A DNA stretch of 64,000 nt from Aeromonas veronii (GCA_041319085.1 CP101033.1:3312501-3376500), one strand, 5' to 3'; shown: positions 1 through 12,759, numbered from the stretch's first letter. Made by a program: numbers and translations. Notes: generated by a model from the sequence alone, not told the origin.

Positions 1-2
1 AC

Positions 3-413
3 AACCCGCCAATTGCCAAGGCAACCAACAACACTCAGGAGATGGCGATCCCGGTGGATCTGGTGTGGGCACGCGCCGAGAAGTGGTTCACCGATCACGG
101 CCTCACCATCGAAAACAGCCAGCGAGGTTCCGGCCTGATGACCGCCAATGTCAACCAGTCCGCCGACGGGCTGGAGTGGCTGGACTGCGGCACCCTGGGT
201 TCCAAAGTCGCACTGGGCAACCCGAACCTGCAGATCAACCTGATCATCACCCAGAGCGGCAACAGCAGCGTGGCGACCGTCAACGTCAAGGGCAACACCG
301 AGCTGTTCTTCGTTGAATCCTCAGGAGAGCGCGTCCCGGCCTCGTCCATCAAGCCGGTCTGTGTCTCCCGCGGCACCCTGGAGCAGAGCCTGTTCGCCAC
401 CCTCGGCAACTGA
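3..413 (+). CDS. Conserved protein of unknown function, C-terminal part (5' truncated by window edge)
   Basis: The reading frame is open from base 3 with no stop upstream, so the gene almost certainly begins before the window. The ATG at 42 is probably internal. About 136 residues are visible. They look like a compact alpha/beta domain: a WARAEKWF helix, then strands with a GSGLMTA turn, and two cysteines (in WLDCGTLG and KPVCVSRG) that could pair in the periplasm. I suspect the C-terminal part of an envelope lipoprotein, but the N-terminus that would show a lipobox is missing. The gene ends 20 bp before a strong hairpin terminator and converges on the adhesin gene. No family is assigned. Confidence 0.6.
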   Translation, partial: NPPIAKATNNTQEMAIPVDLVWARAEKWFTDHGLTIENSQRGSGLMTANVNQSADGLEWLDCGTLGSKVALGNPNLQINLIITQSGNSSVATVNVKGNTELFFVESSGERVPASSIKPVCVSRGTLEQSLFATLGN

Positions 414-432
414 TTTCGCTTCCCTGCAAAGT

Positions 433-466
433 AAAAAAAGCGGCAGATTGCTCTGCCGCTTTTTTA
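433..466. terminator. Bidirectional rho-independent terminator
   Basis: A GC-rich stem (GCGGCAGA / TCTGCCGC) with a TTGC loop is flanked by an A-run on the left and a T-run on the right, so it can work on both strands. It lies between the convergent left-edge gene and the adhesin gene. Confidence 0.9.
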
Positions 467-480
467 GCCTCGAATCGGGC

Positions 481-3400
481 TTACTTGTCGATATCGAGCA
501 TATTGTTGGCCAACATGTAGTCGATCACCTGACTGGCACTTGACGCACTGTTACCGGTCAGACTTGCAAAACTATGGCCGGACAACACGATTTCCTGGGT
601 AGCTGGGCCACCCTGCGACTCGCTAACCTTGAAATGCACGCCTTGGCTATCTTCAAACACAGACAACAAACCTTTCAATGACGATTCATTTTTAGACCCA
701 TCATGATCCAGCAGATCGCTCAGGTCCAGCTTGTCACCTTCTGCCTTGGAGAAGTCGACCACGTAATCCTTGGCGACGCTGCCCGTAGCGGTATCGCCCT
801 GCAGCCAGGTGAAGGTATCGGCGCCGCTATCCCCCTTGAGGATGTCATTGCCAAGCCCGCCGACCAGAGTGTCATTGCCCAAACCTCCACTCAGGGTATC
901 GTTGCCGGCCCCGCCATACAGGGTATCGTTGCCACTGCCACCAAAGAGCTGGTCATCGCCCAGGCCGCCGAGCAGTATGTCGTCACCGGCACCGCCGAAC
1001 AGGATGTCGTTGCCAGCACCACCATCCAGAATATCGTTGCCACCCTGACCGAACAGGATGTCGTTACCATCCCCGCCGATCAGCACATCTGCCTTGTCAT
1101 TGCTGGAAGACTGATCGAACTCGCTGGCGTGGTCCGTGATGTAGTCATGGACCTGGGCATCGGTCACCAAACCTGCGCTCAGCTTGCCGGCCACATACTG
1201 CTTGATGGCCGCGTAGCCTTCACCGTTGATGCCGGCAAAATGGATGGCATCACCGAACAGGATGTCGTCACCGGCACCGCCGTCGATCCGGTCGCTGCCC
1301 GGCAGGTTGTTCACCGAGGTACCCAGGATGGCGTTGGCCAGGTCACTGGCATTGACACCGGTCATGATGACACCATCGGAGTCGTAGGACTTGAGATCGT
1401 TGTAGGAGATGCTGGCCCCTAGGCCGATCGCCTCTACCGTAACCCCCATCCCTGTCAGCAAGCCAAAACCAGCTACCGAGTTGCTGATGGTTGAGCTGGA
1501 GGTAGTGCTGCCATCACCATCCAGTGTTGAGTAGGTATATCCCCCCCTGCCATCCGGACGCATAAAACCGATCGGGCTGTTGTATCTGCCATCGGCATAT
1601 ACTCGGCCCGCGCTGTCGATAATGGTGTAACCATTCGAGCTATACACCCGACCCGGAACATAGGTGCCACCAAGCAGACTGTTGAGATAGACGTCATAGC
1701 TGTTGCCGGAGAAATTCAATACTCTCGGGTTGGAGCCTTCGTTACCGAGGTAATAAGTCGGTTTACCATCAGTAATGAAGTAGGTCAGGTTCTTGGCATT
1801 GGTGTTGTTCTGTACGGTCGAGCTGTTGAACCAGTTGGCAACCGTCTTGAACACATCTTCATAGTTGGTTCCCCCCCCGCTACTCATGGAATCGATGACA
1901 GACTGCAGCTGACTCAAGGCATTGCTGTCCTTCAGGTTCACACTAATACTGGCATTCGACAGGGCATCGAAGTCAACCAGCATGATGTTGACTGTACCAG
2001 CCCCCTCGCTGCCTGCGCTCGCCTTGAGGCTGGCGAAAATCTGCGCCAGCTGGCTCTTGATGGTGTTCATGGCGCTGCTGCCGATACTGCCTGAGCTGTC
2101 GACCATAAAGGCGATGTTGTAGTTCTGACCCGGCAGCACCACGCTGCCATCCAGATCCCCGACCACGATATTGTGCTCGCTACCGTAGGTACGGTTCTGA
2201 TCACCCGGTTCCCCTTCTGTGGAGAGGAAATAGCTCATGCGGATCGAATCCTGATCCGATGCGCTGCTGGCCTCATCAGTCACCACTTCTTTGGCAATGG
2301 CTTCGACCTTGAGGTCGAACTGACCTGCACTGCTGCCCGGTACCCGCAGGGTCAAACCGGTCAGCTTGACGTCCAGCGCGCTCTGGTTCCACAGACCGGT
2401 CAGCGTCAGCTTGCCATCGGCCCCCACGGTACCGAGCACGGTGGAGCCCTGATAGAGGATCGACCCCGTCGGCATGCCGGTCAGTACCATGCTGTCGAAC
2501 TGCTCGCTGCCATCCCGGTCGGTCAGGGAAACGCTGATCTCGAGCGGGTAATCCACCACGCTCGGCTGTACCGCCGTCAGGGTGCCATCGTTCTGATTGA
2601 ACAGGTAGACACCATCATCAAACTGCACCAGCTCAATGTCGTAGAGCGACTTACTAATGGTGACGCCGTTCTCTTTCACCAAGAAGTTGAAACCGCCGTC
2701 ACTTCTGCGCTCGATGACATAATTGGCACGAGAGCCCATCAGCACGGCCAGATCGGTTCCAGCGCCGCCATACAGGGTGTCGCCACCCAGCCCGGCTACC
2801 AGAATGTCGTTGCCGGTGCCGCCGTCGAGGGTGTCACCTGAGGTGGAGTTGCCACCGACCAGCACATCATTGCCTGCACCGCCGACGAAGTAATCGCCAC
2901 CGCCCTTCACGCTGACGATGTAGTCATTGCCATTACCACCCACCACTTGATCCTGACTGGTGGTGCTGTCGGTCAGACTGTTGGTGATGCCGAGGCTATC
3001 TTTGTTGATGTTGCCGCTCTGGAACGCACCGGTTGAGATACCGGATGACGGGTACTGGGTATAGAGCGGTACGCCATTGCCGGTCAGGCTGATATCGACT
3101 ACCGGCTTGTCAGCCACCGCAGCAATATCGATCACCAGCTTGCCGCTGTTGCTCAGGTTCGCGCCGTCACTGATCTGGTAACCAACGCTGGCATAATCGC
3201 CATTCAGGTTCCCAGTCACGACTCCATTACCGTTGCTGGAATTGGTGCTCGACTCATTGAGGCCAGGCACGAAGCGCAGGTGGCCGCTGTCGATATCGGC
3301 GTAGGAGACAAGATCCCCCACCTTCACCGCAATCCACTGGCCGGCTGCGTTCAGGTACTCCAGCTTGCCGCTCAGCGGCAAGGTGTTGATCTGCACGCTC

Positions 3401-6400
3401 AAGTCAGAAACGGCCTGATCATCGCTGGCACCAAACTGGGCCCAGGTCAACACCAGGGGCTTGTCTTCCTGCCCGGCACTGTAGCCACCCGTGGTCACCG
3501 GTACACGATCGTTGTCGGTGATGGTGGCGGTGCCGGTCACGGTGCTGATGGTGCCTGCGCCGCTCAGGGTGTAGCTCTCGCTCGCCTCGAACACGGTGTC
3601 ATTCACGGTGCTCACCTTGACGCTGAAGCTGTCGGTGTTGGCCGGTACCGTCACGTTGAAGGTGCCATCCGCATTGACGTTCACGGTCTGCACCGCAGTG
3701 CCGATAGTGACGGTCACCTGGGTGCCGCTGAAGTCGACCCCCTTGGTGGCAGTGCCACTGGCCAGGGTCAGCGTCAGCGTGGTCGGGGTACTCGAGGTGT
3801 TGGTCAGCCCCACTGCAAAGCTGTTGGTATCCCCTTCCACCACGGTGTCGCCCACGATGGTCGCCACCTTCGGTGCGCTGTCGTTGTCGGTGATGGTGGC
3901 GGTGCCGGTCACGGTGCTGCTGGTGCCTGCGCCGCTCAGGGTGTAGCTCTCGCTCGCCTCGAACACGGTGTCATTCACGGTGCTCACCTTGACGCTGAAG
4001 CTGTCGGTGTTGGCCGGTACCGTCACGTTGAAGGTGCCATCCGCATTGACGTTCACGGTCTGCACCGCAGTGCCGATAGTGACGGTCACCTGGGTGCCGC
4101 TGAAGTCGACCCCCTTGGTGGCAGTGCCACTGGCCAGGGTCAGCGTCAGCGTGGTCGGGGTACTCGAGGTGTTGGTCAGCCCCACTGCAAAGCTGTTGGT
4201 ATCCCCTTCCACCACGGTGTCGCCCACGATGGTCGCCACCTTCGGTGCGCTGTCGTTGTCGGTGATGGTGGCGGTGCCGGTCACGGTGCTGCTGGTGCCT
4301 GCGCCGCTCAGGGTGTAGCTCTCGCTCGCCTCGAACACGGTGTCATTCACGGTGCTCACCTTGACGCTGAAGCTGTCGGTGTTGGCCGGTACCGTCACGT
4401 TGAAGGTGCCATCCGCATTGACGTTCACGGTCTGCACCGCAGTGCCGATAGTGACGGTCACCTGGGTGCCGCTGAAGTCGACCCCCTTGGTGGCAGTGCC
4501 ACTGGCCAGGGTCAGCGTCAGCGTGGTCGGGGTACTCGAGGTGTTGGTCAGCCCCACTGCAAAGCTGTTGGTATCCCCTTCCACCACGGTGTCGCCCACG
4601 ATGGTCGCCACCTTCGGTGCGCTGTCGTTGTCGGTGATGGTGGCGGTGCCGGTCACGGTGCTGCTGGTGCCTGCGCCGCTCAGGGTGTAGCTCTCGCTCG
4701 CCTCGAACACGGTGTCATTCACGGTGCTCACCTTGACGCTGAAGCTGTCGGTGTTGGCCGGTACCGTCACGTTAAAGGTGCCATCCGCATTGACGTTCAC
4801 GGTCTGCACCGCAGTGCCGATAGTGACGGTCACCTGGGTGCCGCTGAAGTCGACCCCCTTGGTGGCAGTGCCACTGGCCAGGGTCAGCGTCAGCGTGGTC
4901 GGGGTACTCGAGGTGTTGGTCAGCCCCACTGCAAAGCTGTTGGTATCCCCTTCCACCACGGTGTCGCCCACGATGGTCGCCACCTTCGGTGCGCTGTCGT
5001 TGTCGGTGATGGTGGCGGTGCCGGTCACGGTGCTGCTGGTGCCTGCGCCGCTCAGGGTGTAGCTCTCGCTCGCCTCGAACACGGTGTCATTCACGGTGCT
5101 CACCTTGACGCTGAAGCTGTCGGTGTTGGCCGGTACCGTCACGTTGAAGGTGCCATCCGCATTGACGTTCACGGTCTGCACCGCAGTGCCGATAGTGACG
5201 GTCACCTGGGTGCCGCTGAAGTCGACCCCCTTGGTGGCAGTGCCACTGGCCAGGGTCAGCGTCAGCGTGGTCGGGGTACTCGAGGTGTTGGTCAGCCCCA
5301 CTGCAAAGCTGTTGGTATCCCCTTCCACCACGGTGTCGCCCACGATGGTCGCCACCTTCGGTGCGCTGTCGTTGTCGGTGATGGTGGCGGTGCCGGTCAC
5401 GGTGCTGATGGTGCCTGCGCCGCTCAGGGTGTAGCTCTCGCTCGCCTCGAACACGGTGTCATTCACGGTGCTCACCTTGACGCTGAAGCTGTCGGTGTTG
5501 GCCGGTACCGTCACGTTGAAGGTGCCATCCGCATTGACGTTCACGGTCTGCACCGCAGTGCCGATAGTGACGGTCACCTGGGTGCCGCTGAAGTCGACCC
5601 CCTTGGTGGCAGTGCCACTGGCCAGGGTCAGCGTCAGCGTGGTCGGGGTACTCGAGGTGTTGGTCAGCCCCACTGCAAAGCTGTTGGTATCCCCTTCCAC
5701 CACGGTGTCGCCCACGATGGTCGCCACCTTCGGTGCGCTGTCGTTGTCGGTGATGGTGGCGGTGCCGGTCACGGTGCTGCTGGTGCCTGCGCCGCTCAGG
5801 GTGTAGCTCTCGCTCGCCTCGAACACGGTGTCATTCACGGTGCTCACCTTGACGCTGAAGCTGTCGGTGTTGGCCGGTACCGTCACGTTGAAGGTGCCAT
5901 CCGCATTGACGTTCACGGTCTGCACCGCAGTGCCGATAGTGACGGTCACCTGGGTGCCGCTGAAGTCGACCCCCTTGGTGGCAGTGCCACTGGCCAGGGT
6001 CAGCGTCAGCGTGGTCGGGGTACTCGAGGTGTTGGTCAGCCCCACTGCAAAGCTGTTGGTATCCCCTTCCACCACGGTGTCGCCCACGATGGTCGCCACC
6101 TTCGGTGCGCTGTCGTTGTCGGTGATGGTGGCGGTGCCGGTCACGGTGCTGCTGGTGCCTGCGCCGCTCAGGGTGTAGCTCTCGCTCGCCTCGAACACGG
6201 TGTCATTCACGGTGCTCACCTTGACGCTGAAGCTGTCGGTGTTGGCCGGTACCGTCACGTTAAAGGTGCCATCCGCATTGACGTTCACGGTCTGCACCGC
6301 AGTGCCGATAGTGACGGTCACCTGGGTGCCGCTGAAGTCGACCCCCTTGGTGGCAGTGCCACTGGCCAGGGTCAGCGTCAGCGTGGTCGGGGTACTCGAG

Positions 6401-9400
6401 GTGTTGGTCAGCCCCACTGCAAAGCTGTTGGTATCCCCTTCCACCACGGTGTCGCCCACGATGGTCGCCACCTTCGGTGCGCTGTCGTTGTCGGTGATGG
6501 TGGCGGTGCCGGTCACGGTGCTGCTGGTGCCTGCGCCGCTCAGGGTGTAGCTCTCGCTCGCCTCGAACACGGTGTCATTCACGGTGCTCACCTTGACGCT
6601 GAAGCTGTCGGTGTTGGCCGGTACCGTCACGTTGAAGGTGCCATCCGCATTGACGTTCACGGTCTGCACCGCAGTGCCGATAGTGACGGTCACCTGGGTG
6701 CCGCTGAAGTCGACCCCCTTGGTGGCAGTGCCACTGGCCAGGGTCAGCGTCAGCGTGGTCGGGGTACTCGAGGTGTTGGTCAGCCCCACTGCAAAGCTGT
6801 TGGTATCCCCTTCCACCACGGTGTCGCCCACGATGGTCGCCACCTTCGGTGCGCTGTCGTTGTCGGTGATGGTGGCGGTGCCGGTCACGGTGCTGCTGGT
6901 GCCTGCGCCGCTCAGGGTGTAGCTCTCGCTCGCCTCGAACACGGTGTCATTCACGGTGCTCACCTTGACGCTGAAGCTGTCGGTGTTGGCCGGTACCGTC
7001 ACGTTGAAGGTGCCATCCGCATTGACGTTCACGGTCTGCACCGCAGTGCCGATAGTGACGGTCACCTGGGTGCCGCTGAAGTCGACCCCCTTGGTGGCAG
7101 TGCCACTGGCCAGGGTCAGCGTCAGCGTGGTCGGGGTACTCGAGGTGTTGGTCAGCCCCACTGCAAAGCTGTTGGTATCCCCTTCCACCACGGTGTCGCC
7201 CACGATGGTCGCCACCTTCGGTGCGCTGTCGTTGTCGGTGATGGTGGCGGTGCCGGTCACGGTGCTGCTGGTGCCTGCGCCGCTCAGGGTGTAGCTCTCG
7301 CTCGCCTCGAACACGGTGTCATTCACGGTGCTCACCTTGACGCTGAAGCTGTCGGTGTTGGCCGGTACCGTCACGTTAAAGGTGCCATCCGCATTGACGT
7401 TCACGGTCTGCACCGCAGTGCCGATAGTGACGGTCACCTGGGTGCCGCTGAAGTCGACCCCCTTGGTGGCAGTGCCACTGGCCAGGGTCAGCGTCAGCGT
7501 GGTCGGGGTACTCGAGGTGTTGGTCAGCCCCACTGCAAAGCTGTTGGTATCCCCTTCCACCACGGTGTCGCCCACGATGGTCGCCACCTTCGGTGCGCTG
7601 TCGTTGTCGGTGATGGTGGCGGTGCCGGTCACGGTGCTGCTGGTGCCTGCGCCGCTCAGGGTGTAGCTCTCGCTCGCCTCGAACACGGTGTCATTCACGG
7701 TGCTCACCTTGACGCTGAAGCTGTCGGTGTTGGCCGGTACCGTCACGTTGAAGGTGCCATCCGCATTGACGTTCACGGTCTGCACCGCAGTGCCGATAGT
7801 GACGGTCACCTGGGTGCCGCTGAAGTCGACCCCCTTGGTGGCAGTGCCACTGGCCAGGGTCAGCGTCAGCGTGGTCGGGGTACTCGAGGTGTTGGTCAGC
7901 CCCACTGCAAAGCTGTTGGTATCCCCTTCCACCACGGTGTCGCCCACGATGGTCGCCACCTTCGGTGCGCTGTCGTTGTCGGTGATGGTGGCGGTGCCGG
8001 TCACGGTGCTGCTGGTGCCTGCGCCGCTCAGGGTGTAGCTCTCGCTCGCCTCGAACACGGTGTCATTCACGGTGCTCACCTTGACGCTGAAGCTGTCGGT
8101 GTTGGCCGGTACCGTCACGTTAAAGGTGCCATCCGCATTGACGTTCACGGTCTGCACCGCAGTGCCGATAGTGACGGTCACCTGGGTGCCGCTGAAGTCG
8201 ACCCCCTTGGTGGCAGTGCCACTGGCCAGGGTCAGCGTCAGCGTGGTCGGGGTACTCGAGGTGTTGGTCAGCCCCACTGCAAAGCTGTTGGTATCCCCTT
8301 CCACCACGGTGTCGCCCACGATGGTCGCCACCTTCGGTGCGCTGTCGTTGTCGGTGATGGTGGCGGTGCCGGTCACGGTGCTGCTGGTGCCTGCGCCGCT
8401 CAGGGTGTAGCTCTCGCTCGCCTCGAACACGGTGTCATTCACGGTGCTCACCTTGACGCTGAAGCTGTCGGTGTTGGCCGGTACCGTCACGTTAAAGGTG
8501 CCATCCGCATTGACGTTCACGGTCTGCACCGCAGTGCCGATAGTGACGGTCACCTGGGTGCCGCTGAAGTCGACCCCCTTGGTGGCAGTGCCACTGGCCA
8601 GGGTCAGCGTCAGCGTGGTCGGGGTACTCGAGGTGTTGGTCAGCCCCACTGCAAAGCTGTTGGTATCCCCTTCCACCACGGTGTCGCCCACGATGGTCGC
8701 CACCTTCGGTGCGCTGTCGTTGTCGGTGATGGTGGCGGTGCCGGTCACGGTGCTGCTGGTGCCTGCGCCGCTCAGGGTGTAGCTCTCGCTCGCCTCGAAC
8801 ACGGTGTCATTCACGGTGCTCACCTTGACGCTGAAGCTGTCGGTGTTGGCCGGTACCGTCACGTTGAAGGTGCCATCCGCATTGACGTTCACGGTCTGCA
8901 CCGCAGTGCCGATAGTGACGGTCACCTGGGTGCCGCTGAAGTCGACCCCCTTGGTGGCAGTGCCACTGGCCAGGGTCAGCGTCAGCGTGGTCGGGGTACT
9001 CGAGGTGTTGGTCAGCCCCACTGCAAAGCTGTTGGTATCCCCTTCCACCACGGTGTCGCCCACGATGGTCGCCACCTTCGGTGCGCTGTCGTTGTCGGTG
9101 ATGGTGGCGGTGCCGGTCACGGTGCTGCTGGTGCCTGCGCCGCTCAGGGTGTAGCTCTCGCTCGCCTCGAACACGGTGTCATTCACGGTGCTCACCTTGA
9201 CGCTGAAGCTGTCGGTGTTGGCCGGTACCGTCACGTTAAAGGTGCCATCCGCATTGACGTTCACGGTCTGCACCGCAGTGCCGATAGTGACGGTCACCTG
9301 GGTGCCGCTGAAGTCGACCCCCTTGGTGGCAGTGCCACTGGCCAGGGTCAGCGTCAGCGTGGTCGGGGTACTCGAGGTGTTGGTCAGCCCCACTGCAAAG

Positions 9401-12400
9401 CTGTTGGTATCCCCTTCCACCACGGTGTCGCCCACGATGGTCGCCACCTTCGGTGCGCTGTCGTTGTCGGTGATGGTGGCGGTGCCGGTCACGGTGCTGC
9501 TGGTGCCTGCGCCGCTCAGGGTGTAGCTCTCGCTCGCCTCGAACACGGTGTCATTCACGGTGCTCACCTTGACGCTGAAGCTGTCGGTGTTGGCCGGTAC
9601 CGTCACGTTGAAGGTGCCATCCGCATTGACGTTCACGGTCTGCACCGCAGTGCCGATAGTGACGGTCACCTGGGTGCCGCTGAAGTCGACCCCCTTGGTG
9701 GCAGTGCCACTGGCCAGGGTCAGCGTCAGCGTGGTCGGGGTACTCGAGGTGTTGGTCAGCCCCACTGCAAAGCTGTTGGTATCCCCTTCCACCACGGTGT
9801 CGCCCACGATGGTCGCCACCTTCGGTGCGCTGTCGTTGTCGGTGATGGTGGCGGTGCCGGTCACGGTGCTGCTGGTGCCTGCGCCGCTCAGGGTGTAGCT
9901 CTCGCTCGCCTCGAACACGGTGTCATTCACGGTGCTCACCTTGACGCTGAAGCTGTCGGTGTTGGCCGGTACCGTCACGTTGAAGGTGCCATCCGCATTG
10001 ACGTTCACGGTCTGCACCGCAGTGCCGATAGTGACGGTCACCTGGGTGCCGCTGAAGTCGACCCCCTTGGTGGCAGTGCCACTGGCCAGGGTCAGCGTCA
10101 GCGTGGTCGGGGTACTCGAGGTGTTGGTCAGCCCCACTGCAAAGCTGTTGGTATCCCCTTCCACCACGGTGTCACCCACGATGGTCGCCACCTTCGGAGA
10201 ATTCTGAGCATCAATAATGTTGGTATTAACTGTTGCTTTAGATACATCGAGCAATTCAAACACGTTGGAACCTATCGGTGTTTGGATTGCATCTACCGAG
10301 ACATTGAAGCTTTCCAAGCCCTCGTAAACACCATCGTTAATCGTATCTATGGTGAAAGTCGCGGTCTTGCCATCAGCACCGATCACCGCCTGGGTGGTCT
10401 CGGTGATGTCTTTGCCACTGGCGCTGGTGTAGGTGTAACTCAGGGTCACGATGCTACCGACCGGCGCGGCATCGCTCAAGGTCACGGTGTAGGTCGAGGT
10501 AGTCTCGCCCTCCACCACACTGCCCGGCCCGCGCAGAGTAACGGTCACGGTGTCTTCCACCCCCGGCACTTCCGGGTCCACCGGAGAGGCCGCATCCTTG
10601 ATGGTGGTCTCGACACTGGCACCGGACAGATCCAGTTTTTCAAACACGTTGCTGCCGCTCGGGGTCTGTACCCCGCTCACGCTCACGCTGAACTTCTCGT
10701 CACCTTCGGCAAACTTGTCATCCACCGTGGCGATGGTGAAGGTCGCGGTCTTGCCATCAGCACCGATCACCGCCTGGGTGGTCTCGGTGATGTCTTTGCC
10801 ACTGGCGCTGGTGTAGGTGTAACTCAGGGTCACGATGCTACCGACCGGCGCGGCATCGCTCAGGGTCACGGTGTAGGTCGCAGTGGTCTCGCCCTCCACC
10901 ACACTGCCCGGCCCGCTCAGGGTCACGGTCACGGTGTCTTCCACCCCCGGCACTTCCGGGTCCACCGGCGAGGCCGCATCCTTGATGGTGGTCTCGACAC
11001 TGGCACCGGACAGATCCAGTTTTTCAAACACATTGCTGCCGCTCGGGGTCTGTACCCCGCTCACGCTCACGCTGAACTTCTCGTCACCTTCGGCAAACTT
11101 GTCATCCACCGTGGCGATGGTGAAGGTCGCGGTCTTGCCATCAGCACCGATCACCGCCTGGGTGGTCTCGGTGATGTCTTTGCCACTGGCGCTGGTGTAG
11201 GTGTAACTCAGGGTCACGATACTACCGACCGGCGCGGCATCGCTCAGGGTCACGGTGTAGGTCGCGGTGGTCTCGCCCTCCACCACACTGCCCGGCCCGC
11301 TCAGGGTCACGGTGGCGGAATCGCTGTCATCCACCACGGTATTGTTGATGGTGCCAGCAGTGGTCACGCTCTCGTAGTTGCCGCCATTGGTGCTGCTGAT
11401 GGTGACGCTCAGCGCTTGATCATCCTGTAGATACACATCATCCGCACGCACCGGCACCGGCGCGCTGTTGGCACTGCTGGCGCCCACCGGAATGGTGATC
11501 ACCACCCCGTTGGAGAGGGTCACGCTCAGCGGGCTGCCGGTCACCGGGTTGCTGACGATGGCGGTGTAGACAATGCTGCCGCCCTCGGTCACGGTCTGGC
11601 CGTTGGTGGCCGAGCTCAGAGTCACGGTGGTGGTGTCCACGGTGTCGCCCACCTCGGTGGTCACCGTGCTGCTGGTATCCAGCTGCTCGTAGTTGCCGCC
11701 CTGGCTGCCGGTGATACTCACCGTCAGGCTGCTGCCATCCTGGTACACATCGTCGCTCGGTGCATCGACCGTCACGCTGCCGCTCAGCTCGCTCGCCTTG
11801 ATGGTGATGCTGGCGCCGTTGGACAGGGTCAGAACTAGGTCACTTTGCGGGGCATTATTGACGCTGGCGCTGTAGGTGATCTGGCCCCCTTCGTTGACCT
11901 GCGCCGGGGCGCTCAGGGTCACTGTGGTGGTGTCCACGGTGTCGTTAATCTGGGTAGTCGTTGAAGGTCCAGTGATAATCTGGTTGAAACCACCGCCCTG
12001 AGTACCGGTAATCGAAACGGTGATCGTTGACGGATCGACATAAGGGCTGTCTGCCGGAGCAGCAACAGTGACTGAACCGGAACTCTGGCCGACGGGAATG
12101 GTGATCACGGCACCATTTGACAGCTGAATAACCAGGTCAGCACCAAAAACAGGTTGATCAAGTGTCGCGGTAAAGGTGATAAGCCCACCTTCGTTCACCA
12201 GGGACTCGGCACTCAAGGCAAGGTTGGCGGCTGTAAACAGGGGATCATCTTCACCAACGGCTTCAAGCGGTGGCTCACCATCGGCGTTGTAGGTGGTATC
12301 GAAGGTAGCTTCGGCAATGGTTGCGGAACCGGTACGGTCGATGGTGACAAACCCGCCGTTGCCACTGGCACCGGCGACACCCCCAATACCGCCACCACCG

Positions 12401-12759
12401 GCAGCAGGTGCACCGCCTGCGGCAGAGGCTTCAAAAGCTTGAGTCGGGTCAGCGCCACCCAAAATGGCCTGTTGCAGGGCATTGATATCATCAGGAGTAC
12501 CTGCAGCGCCGTTTTGTGCCAACTGGGAAGTATCCCCCTCTTCGGCAGGCTCACTCTGCTCGCTGGCCGGTTGCACATTGAACGACTGTCCGCCGCCCAT
12601 GAAACTGGCGCCATCCGGCGACATGATCACCGCCCCTTTTGGCAGCACATCCCCTTCAGCCAACAGCTTCCGGCTGCCATCTGTGGCCACCAGATAAATT
12701 TGTCCTTTAAGTTGGGTTACGGTTACGCCCTGTTCCAAGGTAACGGCATTGGTAATCAT
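481..12759 (-). CDS. Giant LapA/RTX-type repeat adhesin, type I secreted
   Basis: A protein of 4092 residues. I chose the ATG at 12759 because a clear AGGAG lies 6-7 bases upstream; an ATG 30 bases further upstream has none. Residues 1-130 resemble the LapA retention module: a small beta fold, then [13 protein letters not shown] with a di-alanine at 113-114, which fits LapG-type cleavage. Ig-like repeats follow: about 100-residue units (residues 180-480), three 128-residue units (480-855) and 18 nearly identical 124-residue units (855-3084). Next come a cadherin-like region, a short RTX block (about 3270-3335), a VWA domain with a DSSGS MIDAS at 3554-3558, the main RTX nonapeptides GGxGxDxLx (about 3893-3977) and a type I secretion C-terminus. 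By analogy with LapA it would tether to the outer membrane and mediate attachment and biofilm formation. No TolC, ABC or membrane-fusion genes and no lapD/lapG are in the window. The upstream gap to 12990 is AT-rich and should hold the promoter. Confidence 0.92.
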   Translation of the reverse strand: MITNAVTLEQGVTVTQLKGQIYLVATDGSRKLLAEGDVLPKGAVIMSPDGASFMGGGQSFNVQPASEQSEPAEEGDTSQLAQNGAAGTPDDINALQQAILGGADPTQAFEASAAGGAPAAGGGGIGGVAGASGNGGFVTIDRTGSATIAEATFDTTYNADGEPPLEAVGEDDPLFTAANLALSAESLVNEGGLITFTATLDQPVFGADLVIQLSNGAVITIPVGQSSGSVTVAAPADSPYVDPSTITVSITGTQGGGFNQIITGPSTTTQINDTVDTTTVTLSAPAQVNEGGQITYSASVNNAPQSDLVLTLSNGASITIKASELSGSVTVDAPSDDVYQDGSSLTVSITGSQGGNYEQLDTSSTVTTEVGDTVDTTTVTLSSATNGQTVTEGGSIVYTAIVSNPVTGSPLSVTLSNGVVITIPVGASSANSAPVPVRADDVYLQDDQALSVTISSTNGGNYESVTTAGTINNTVVDDSDSATVTLSGPGSVVEGETTATYTVTLSDAAPVGSIVTLSYTYTSASGKDITETTQAVIGADGKTATFTIATVDDKFAEGDEKFSVSVSGVQTPSGSNVFEKLDLSGASVETTIKDAASPVDPEVPGVEDTVTVTLSGPGSVVEGETTATYTVTLSDAAPVGSIVTLSYTYTSASGKDITETTQAVIGADGKTATFTIATVDDKFAEGDEKFSVSVSGVQTPSGSNVFEKLDLSGASVETTIKDAASPVDPEVPGVEDTVTVTLRGPGSVVEGETTSTYTVTLSDAAPVGSIVTLSYTYTSASGKDITETTQAVIGADGKTATFTIDTINDGVYEGLESFNVSVDAIQTPIGSNVFELLDVSKATVNTNIIDAQNSPKVATIVGDTVVEGDTNSFAVGLTNTSSTPTTLTLTLASGTATKGVDFSGTQVTVTIGTAVQTVNVNADGTFNVTVPANTDSFSVKVSTVNDTVFEASESYTLSGAGTSSTVTGTATITDNDSAPKVATIVGDTVVEGDTNSFAVGLTNTSSTPTTLTLTLASGTATKGVDFSGTQVTVTIGTAVQTVNVNADGTFNVTVPANTDSFSVKVSTVNDTVFEASESYTLSGAGTSSTVTGTATITDNDSAPKVATIVGDTVVEGDTNSFAVGLTNTSSTPTTLTLTLASGTATKGVDFSGTQVTVTIGTAVQTVNVNADGTFNVTVPANTDSFSVKVSTVNDTVFEASESYTLSGAGTSSTVTGTATITDNDSAPKVATIVGDTVVEGDTNSFAVGLTNTSSTPTTLTLTLASGTATKGVDFSGTQVTVTIGTAVQTVNVNADGTFNVTVPANTDSFSVKVSTVNDTVFEASESYTLSGAGTSSTVTGTATITDNDSAPKVATIVGDTVVEGDTNSFAVGLTNTSSTPTTLTLTLASGTATKGVDFSGTQVTVTIGTAVQTVNVNADGTFNVTVPANTDSFSVKVSTVNDTVFEASESYTLSGAGTSSTVTGTATITDNDSAPKVATIVGDTVVEGDTNSFAVGLTNTSSTPTTLTLTLASGTATKGVDFSGTQVTVTIGTAVQTVNVNADGTFNVTVPANTDSFSVKVSTVNDTVFEASESYTLSGAGTSSTVTGTATITDNDSAPKVATIVGDTVVEGDTNSFAVGLTNTSSTPTTLTLTLASGTATKGVDFSGTQVTVTIGTAVQTVNVNADGTFNVTVPANTDSFSVKVSTVNDTVFEASESYTLSGAGTSSTVTGTATITDNDSAPKVATIVGDTVVEGDTNSFAVGLTNTSSTPTTLTLTLASGTATKGVDFSGTQVTVTIGTAVQTVNVNADGTFNVTVPANTDSFSVKVSTVNDTVFEASESYTLSGAGTSSTVTGTATITDNDSAPKVATIVGDTVVEGDTNSFAVGLTNTSSTPTTLTLTLASGTATKGVDFSGTQVTVTIGTAVQTVNVNADGTFNVTVPANTDSFSVKVSTVNDTVFEASESYTLSGAGTSSTVTGTATITDNDSAPKVATIVGDTVVEGDTNSFAVGLTNTSSTPTTLTLTLASGTATKGVDFSGTQVTVTIGTAVQTVNVNADGTFNVTVPANTDSFSVKVSTVNDTVFEASESYTLSGAGTSSTVTGTATITDNDSAPKVATIVGDTVVEGDTNSFAVGLTNTSSTPTTLTLTLASGTATKGVDFSGTQVTVTIGTAVQTVNVNADGTFNVTVPANTDSFSVKVSTVNDTVFEASESYTLSGAGTSSTVTGTATITDNDSAPKVATIVGDTVVEGDTNSFAVGLTNTSSTPTTLTLTLASGTATKGVDFSGTQVTVTIGTAVQTVNVNADGTFNVTVPANTDSFSVKVSTVNDTVFEASESYTLSGAGTSSTVTGTATITDNDSAPKVATIVGDTVVEGDTNSFAVGLTNTSSTPTTLTLTLASGTATKGVDFSGTQVTVTIGTAVQTVNVNADGTFNVTVPANTDSFSVKVSTVNDTVFEASESYTLSGAGTISTVTGTATITDNDSAPKVATIVGDTVVEGDTNSFAVGLTNTSSTPTTLTLTLASGTATKGVDFSGTQVTVTIGTAVQTVNVNADGTFNVTVPANTDSFSVKVSTVNDTVFEASESYTLSGAGTSSTVTGTATITDNDSAPKVATIVGDTVVEGDTNSFAVGLTNTSSTPTTLTLTLASGTATKGVDFSGTQVTVTIGTAVQTVNVNADGTFNVTVPANTDSFSVKVSTVNDTVFEASESYTLSGAGTSSTVTGTATITDNDSAPKVATIVGDTVVEGDTNSFAVGLTNTSSTPTTLTLTLASGTATKGVDFSGTQVTVTIGTAVQTVNVNADGTFNVTVPANTDSFSVKVSTVNDTVFEASESYTLSGAGTSSTVTGTATITDNDSAPKVATIVGDTVVEGDTNSFAVGLTNTSSTPTTLTLTLASGTATKGVDFSGTQVTVTIGTAVQTVNVNADGTFNVTVPANTDSFSVKVSTVNDTVFEASESYTLSGAGTSSTVTGTATITDNDSAPKVATIVGDTVVEGDTNSFAVGLTNTSSTPTTLTLTLASGTATKGVDFSGTQVTVTIGTAVQTVNVNADGTFNVTVPANTDSFSVKVSTVNDTVFEASESYTLSGAGTISTVTGTATITDNDRVPVTTGGYSAGQEDKPLVLTWAQFGASDDQAVSDLSVQINTLPLSGKLEYLNAAGQWIAVKVGDLVSYADIDSGHLRFVPGLNESSTNSSNGNGVVTGNLNGDYASVGYQISDGANLSNSGKLVIDIAAVADKPVVDISLTGNGVPLYTQYPSSGISTGAFQSGNINKDSLGITNSLTDSTTSQDQVVGGNGNDYIVSVKGGGDYFVGGAGNDVLVGGNSTSGDTLDGGTGNDILVAGLGGDTLYGGAGTDLAVLMGSRANYVIERRSDGGFNFLVKENGVTISKSLYDIELVQFDDGVYLFNQNDGTLTAVQPSVVDYPLEISVSLTDRDGSEQFDSMVLTGMPTGSILYQGSTVLGTVGADGKLTLTGLWNQSALDVKLTGLTLRVPGSSAGQFDLKVEAIAKEVVTDEASSASDQDSIRMSYFLSTEGEPGDQNRTYGSEHNIVVGDLDGSVVLPGQNYNIAFMVDSSGSIGSSAMNTIKSQLAQIFASLKASAGSEGAGTVNIMLVDFDALSNASISVNLKDSNALSQLQSVIDSMSSGGGTNYEDVFKTVANWFNSSTVQNNTNAKNLTYFITDGKPTYYLGNEGSNPRVLNFSGNSYDVYLNSLLGGTYVPGRVYSSNGYTIIDSAGRVYADGRYNSPIGFMRPDGRGGYTYSTLDGDGSTTSSSTISNSVAGFGLLTGMGVTVEAIGLGASISYNDLKSYDSDGVIMTGVNASDLANAILGTSVNNLPGSDRIDGGAGDDILFGDAIHFAGINGEGYAAIKQYVAGKLSAGLVTDAQVHDYITDHASEFDQSSSNDKADVLIGGDGNDILFGQGGNDILDGGAGNDILFGGAGDDILLGGLGDDQLFGGSGNDTLYGGAGNDTLSGGLGNDTLVGGLGNDILKGDSGADTFTWLQGDTATGSVAKDYVVDFSKAEGDKLDLSDLLDHDGSKNESSLKGLLSVFEDSQGVHFKVSESQGGPATQEIVLSGHSFASLTGNSASSASQVIDYMLANNMLDIDK
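3509..10197 (-). repeat. 18 tandem 372-bp repeats inside the adhesin gene
   Basis: The same 372-bp unit (124 codons, a multiple of three) recurs 18 times head to tail with no spacer. Each unit encodes one Calx-beta/Ig-like domain that starts near [10 protein letters not shown] and ends near TATITDND. The copies are almost identical. The differences I saw are a synonymous Phe codon (TTT instead of TTC) in units 4, 8, 11, 13, 14 and 16 counted from the left, a Ser-to-Ile change in units 1 and 6, and a synonymous change in unit 18. Such homogeneity implies recent expansion or gene conversion, and copy number is likely to vary. Copy number in short-read assemblies of this locus should not be trusted. 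Confidence 0.97.
10206..11320 (-). repeat. Three 384-bp repeats inside the adhesin gene
   Basis: The period is 384 bp (128 residues), measured from matching TGTCTTCCAC positions at 10551 and 10935. Each unit begins near [13 protein letters not shown] and ends near the [11 protein letters not shown] linker. The two N-terminal units are almost identical. The third, next to the 372-bp array, has drifted in its second half ([13 protein letters not shown] in place of [13 protein letters not shown]), so it is the older or degenerating copy. Confidence 0.9.

Noticed and set aside
3509..10197. Regular repeat array that could suggest a CRISPR or satellite
   Set aside because: Units are 372 bp, contiguous, without unique spacers, and continue the reading frame of a secreted adhesin.
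3596..10207. Series of identical 116-residue ORFs every 372 bp
   Set aside because: Another shadow frame of the same repeat unit, with no ribosome binding sites and no family resemblance.
3280..11430. Plus-strand ORF of 2716 codons
   Set aside because: It is a shadow of the adhesin repeats. The 372-bp period is a multiple of three, so one stop-free frame repeats 18 times. The protein has no recognisable domain and the opposite strand encodes a clear RTX adhesin.
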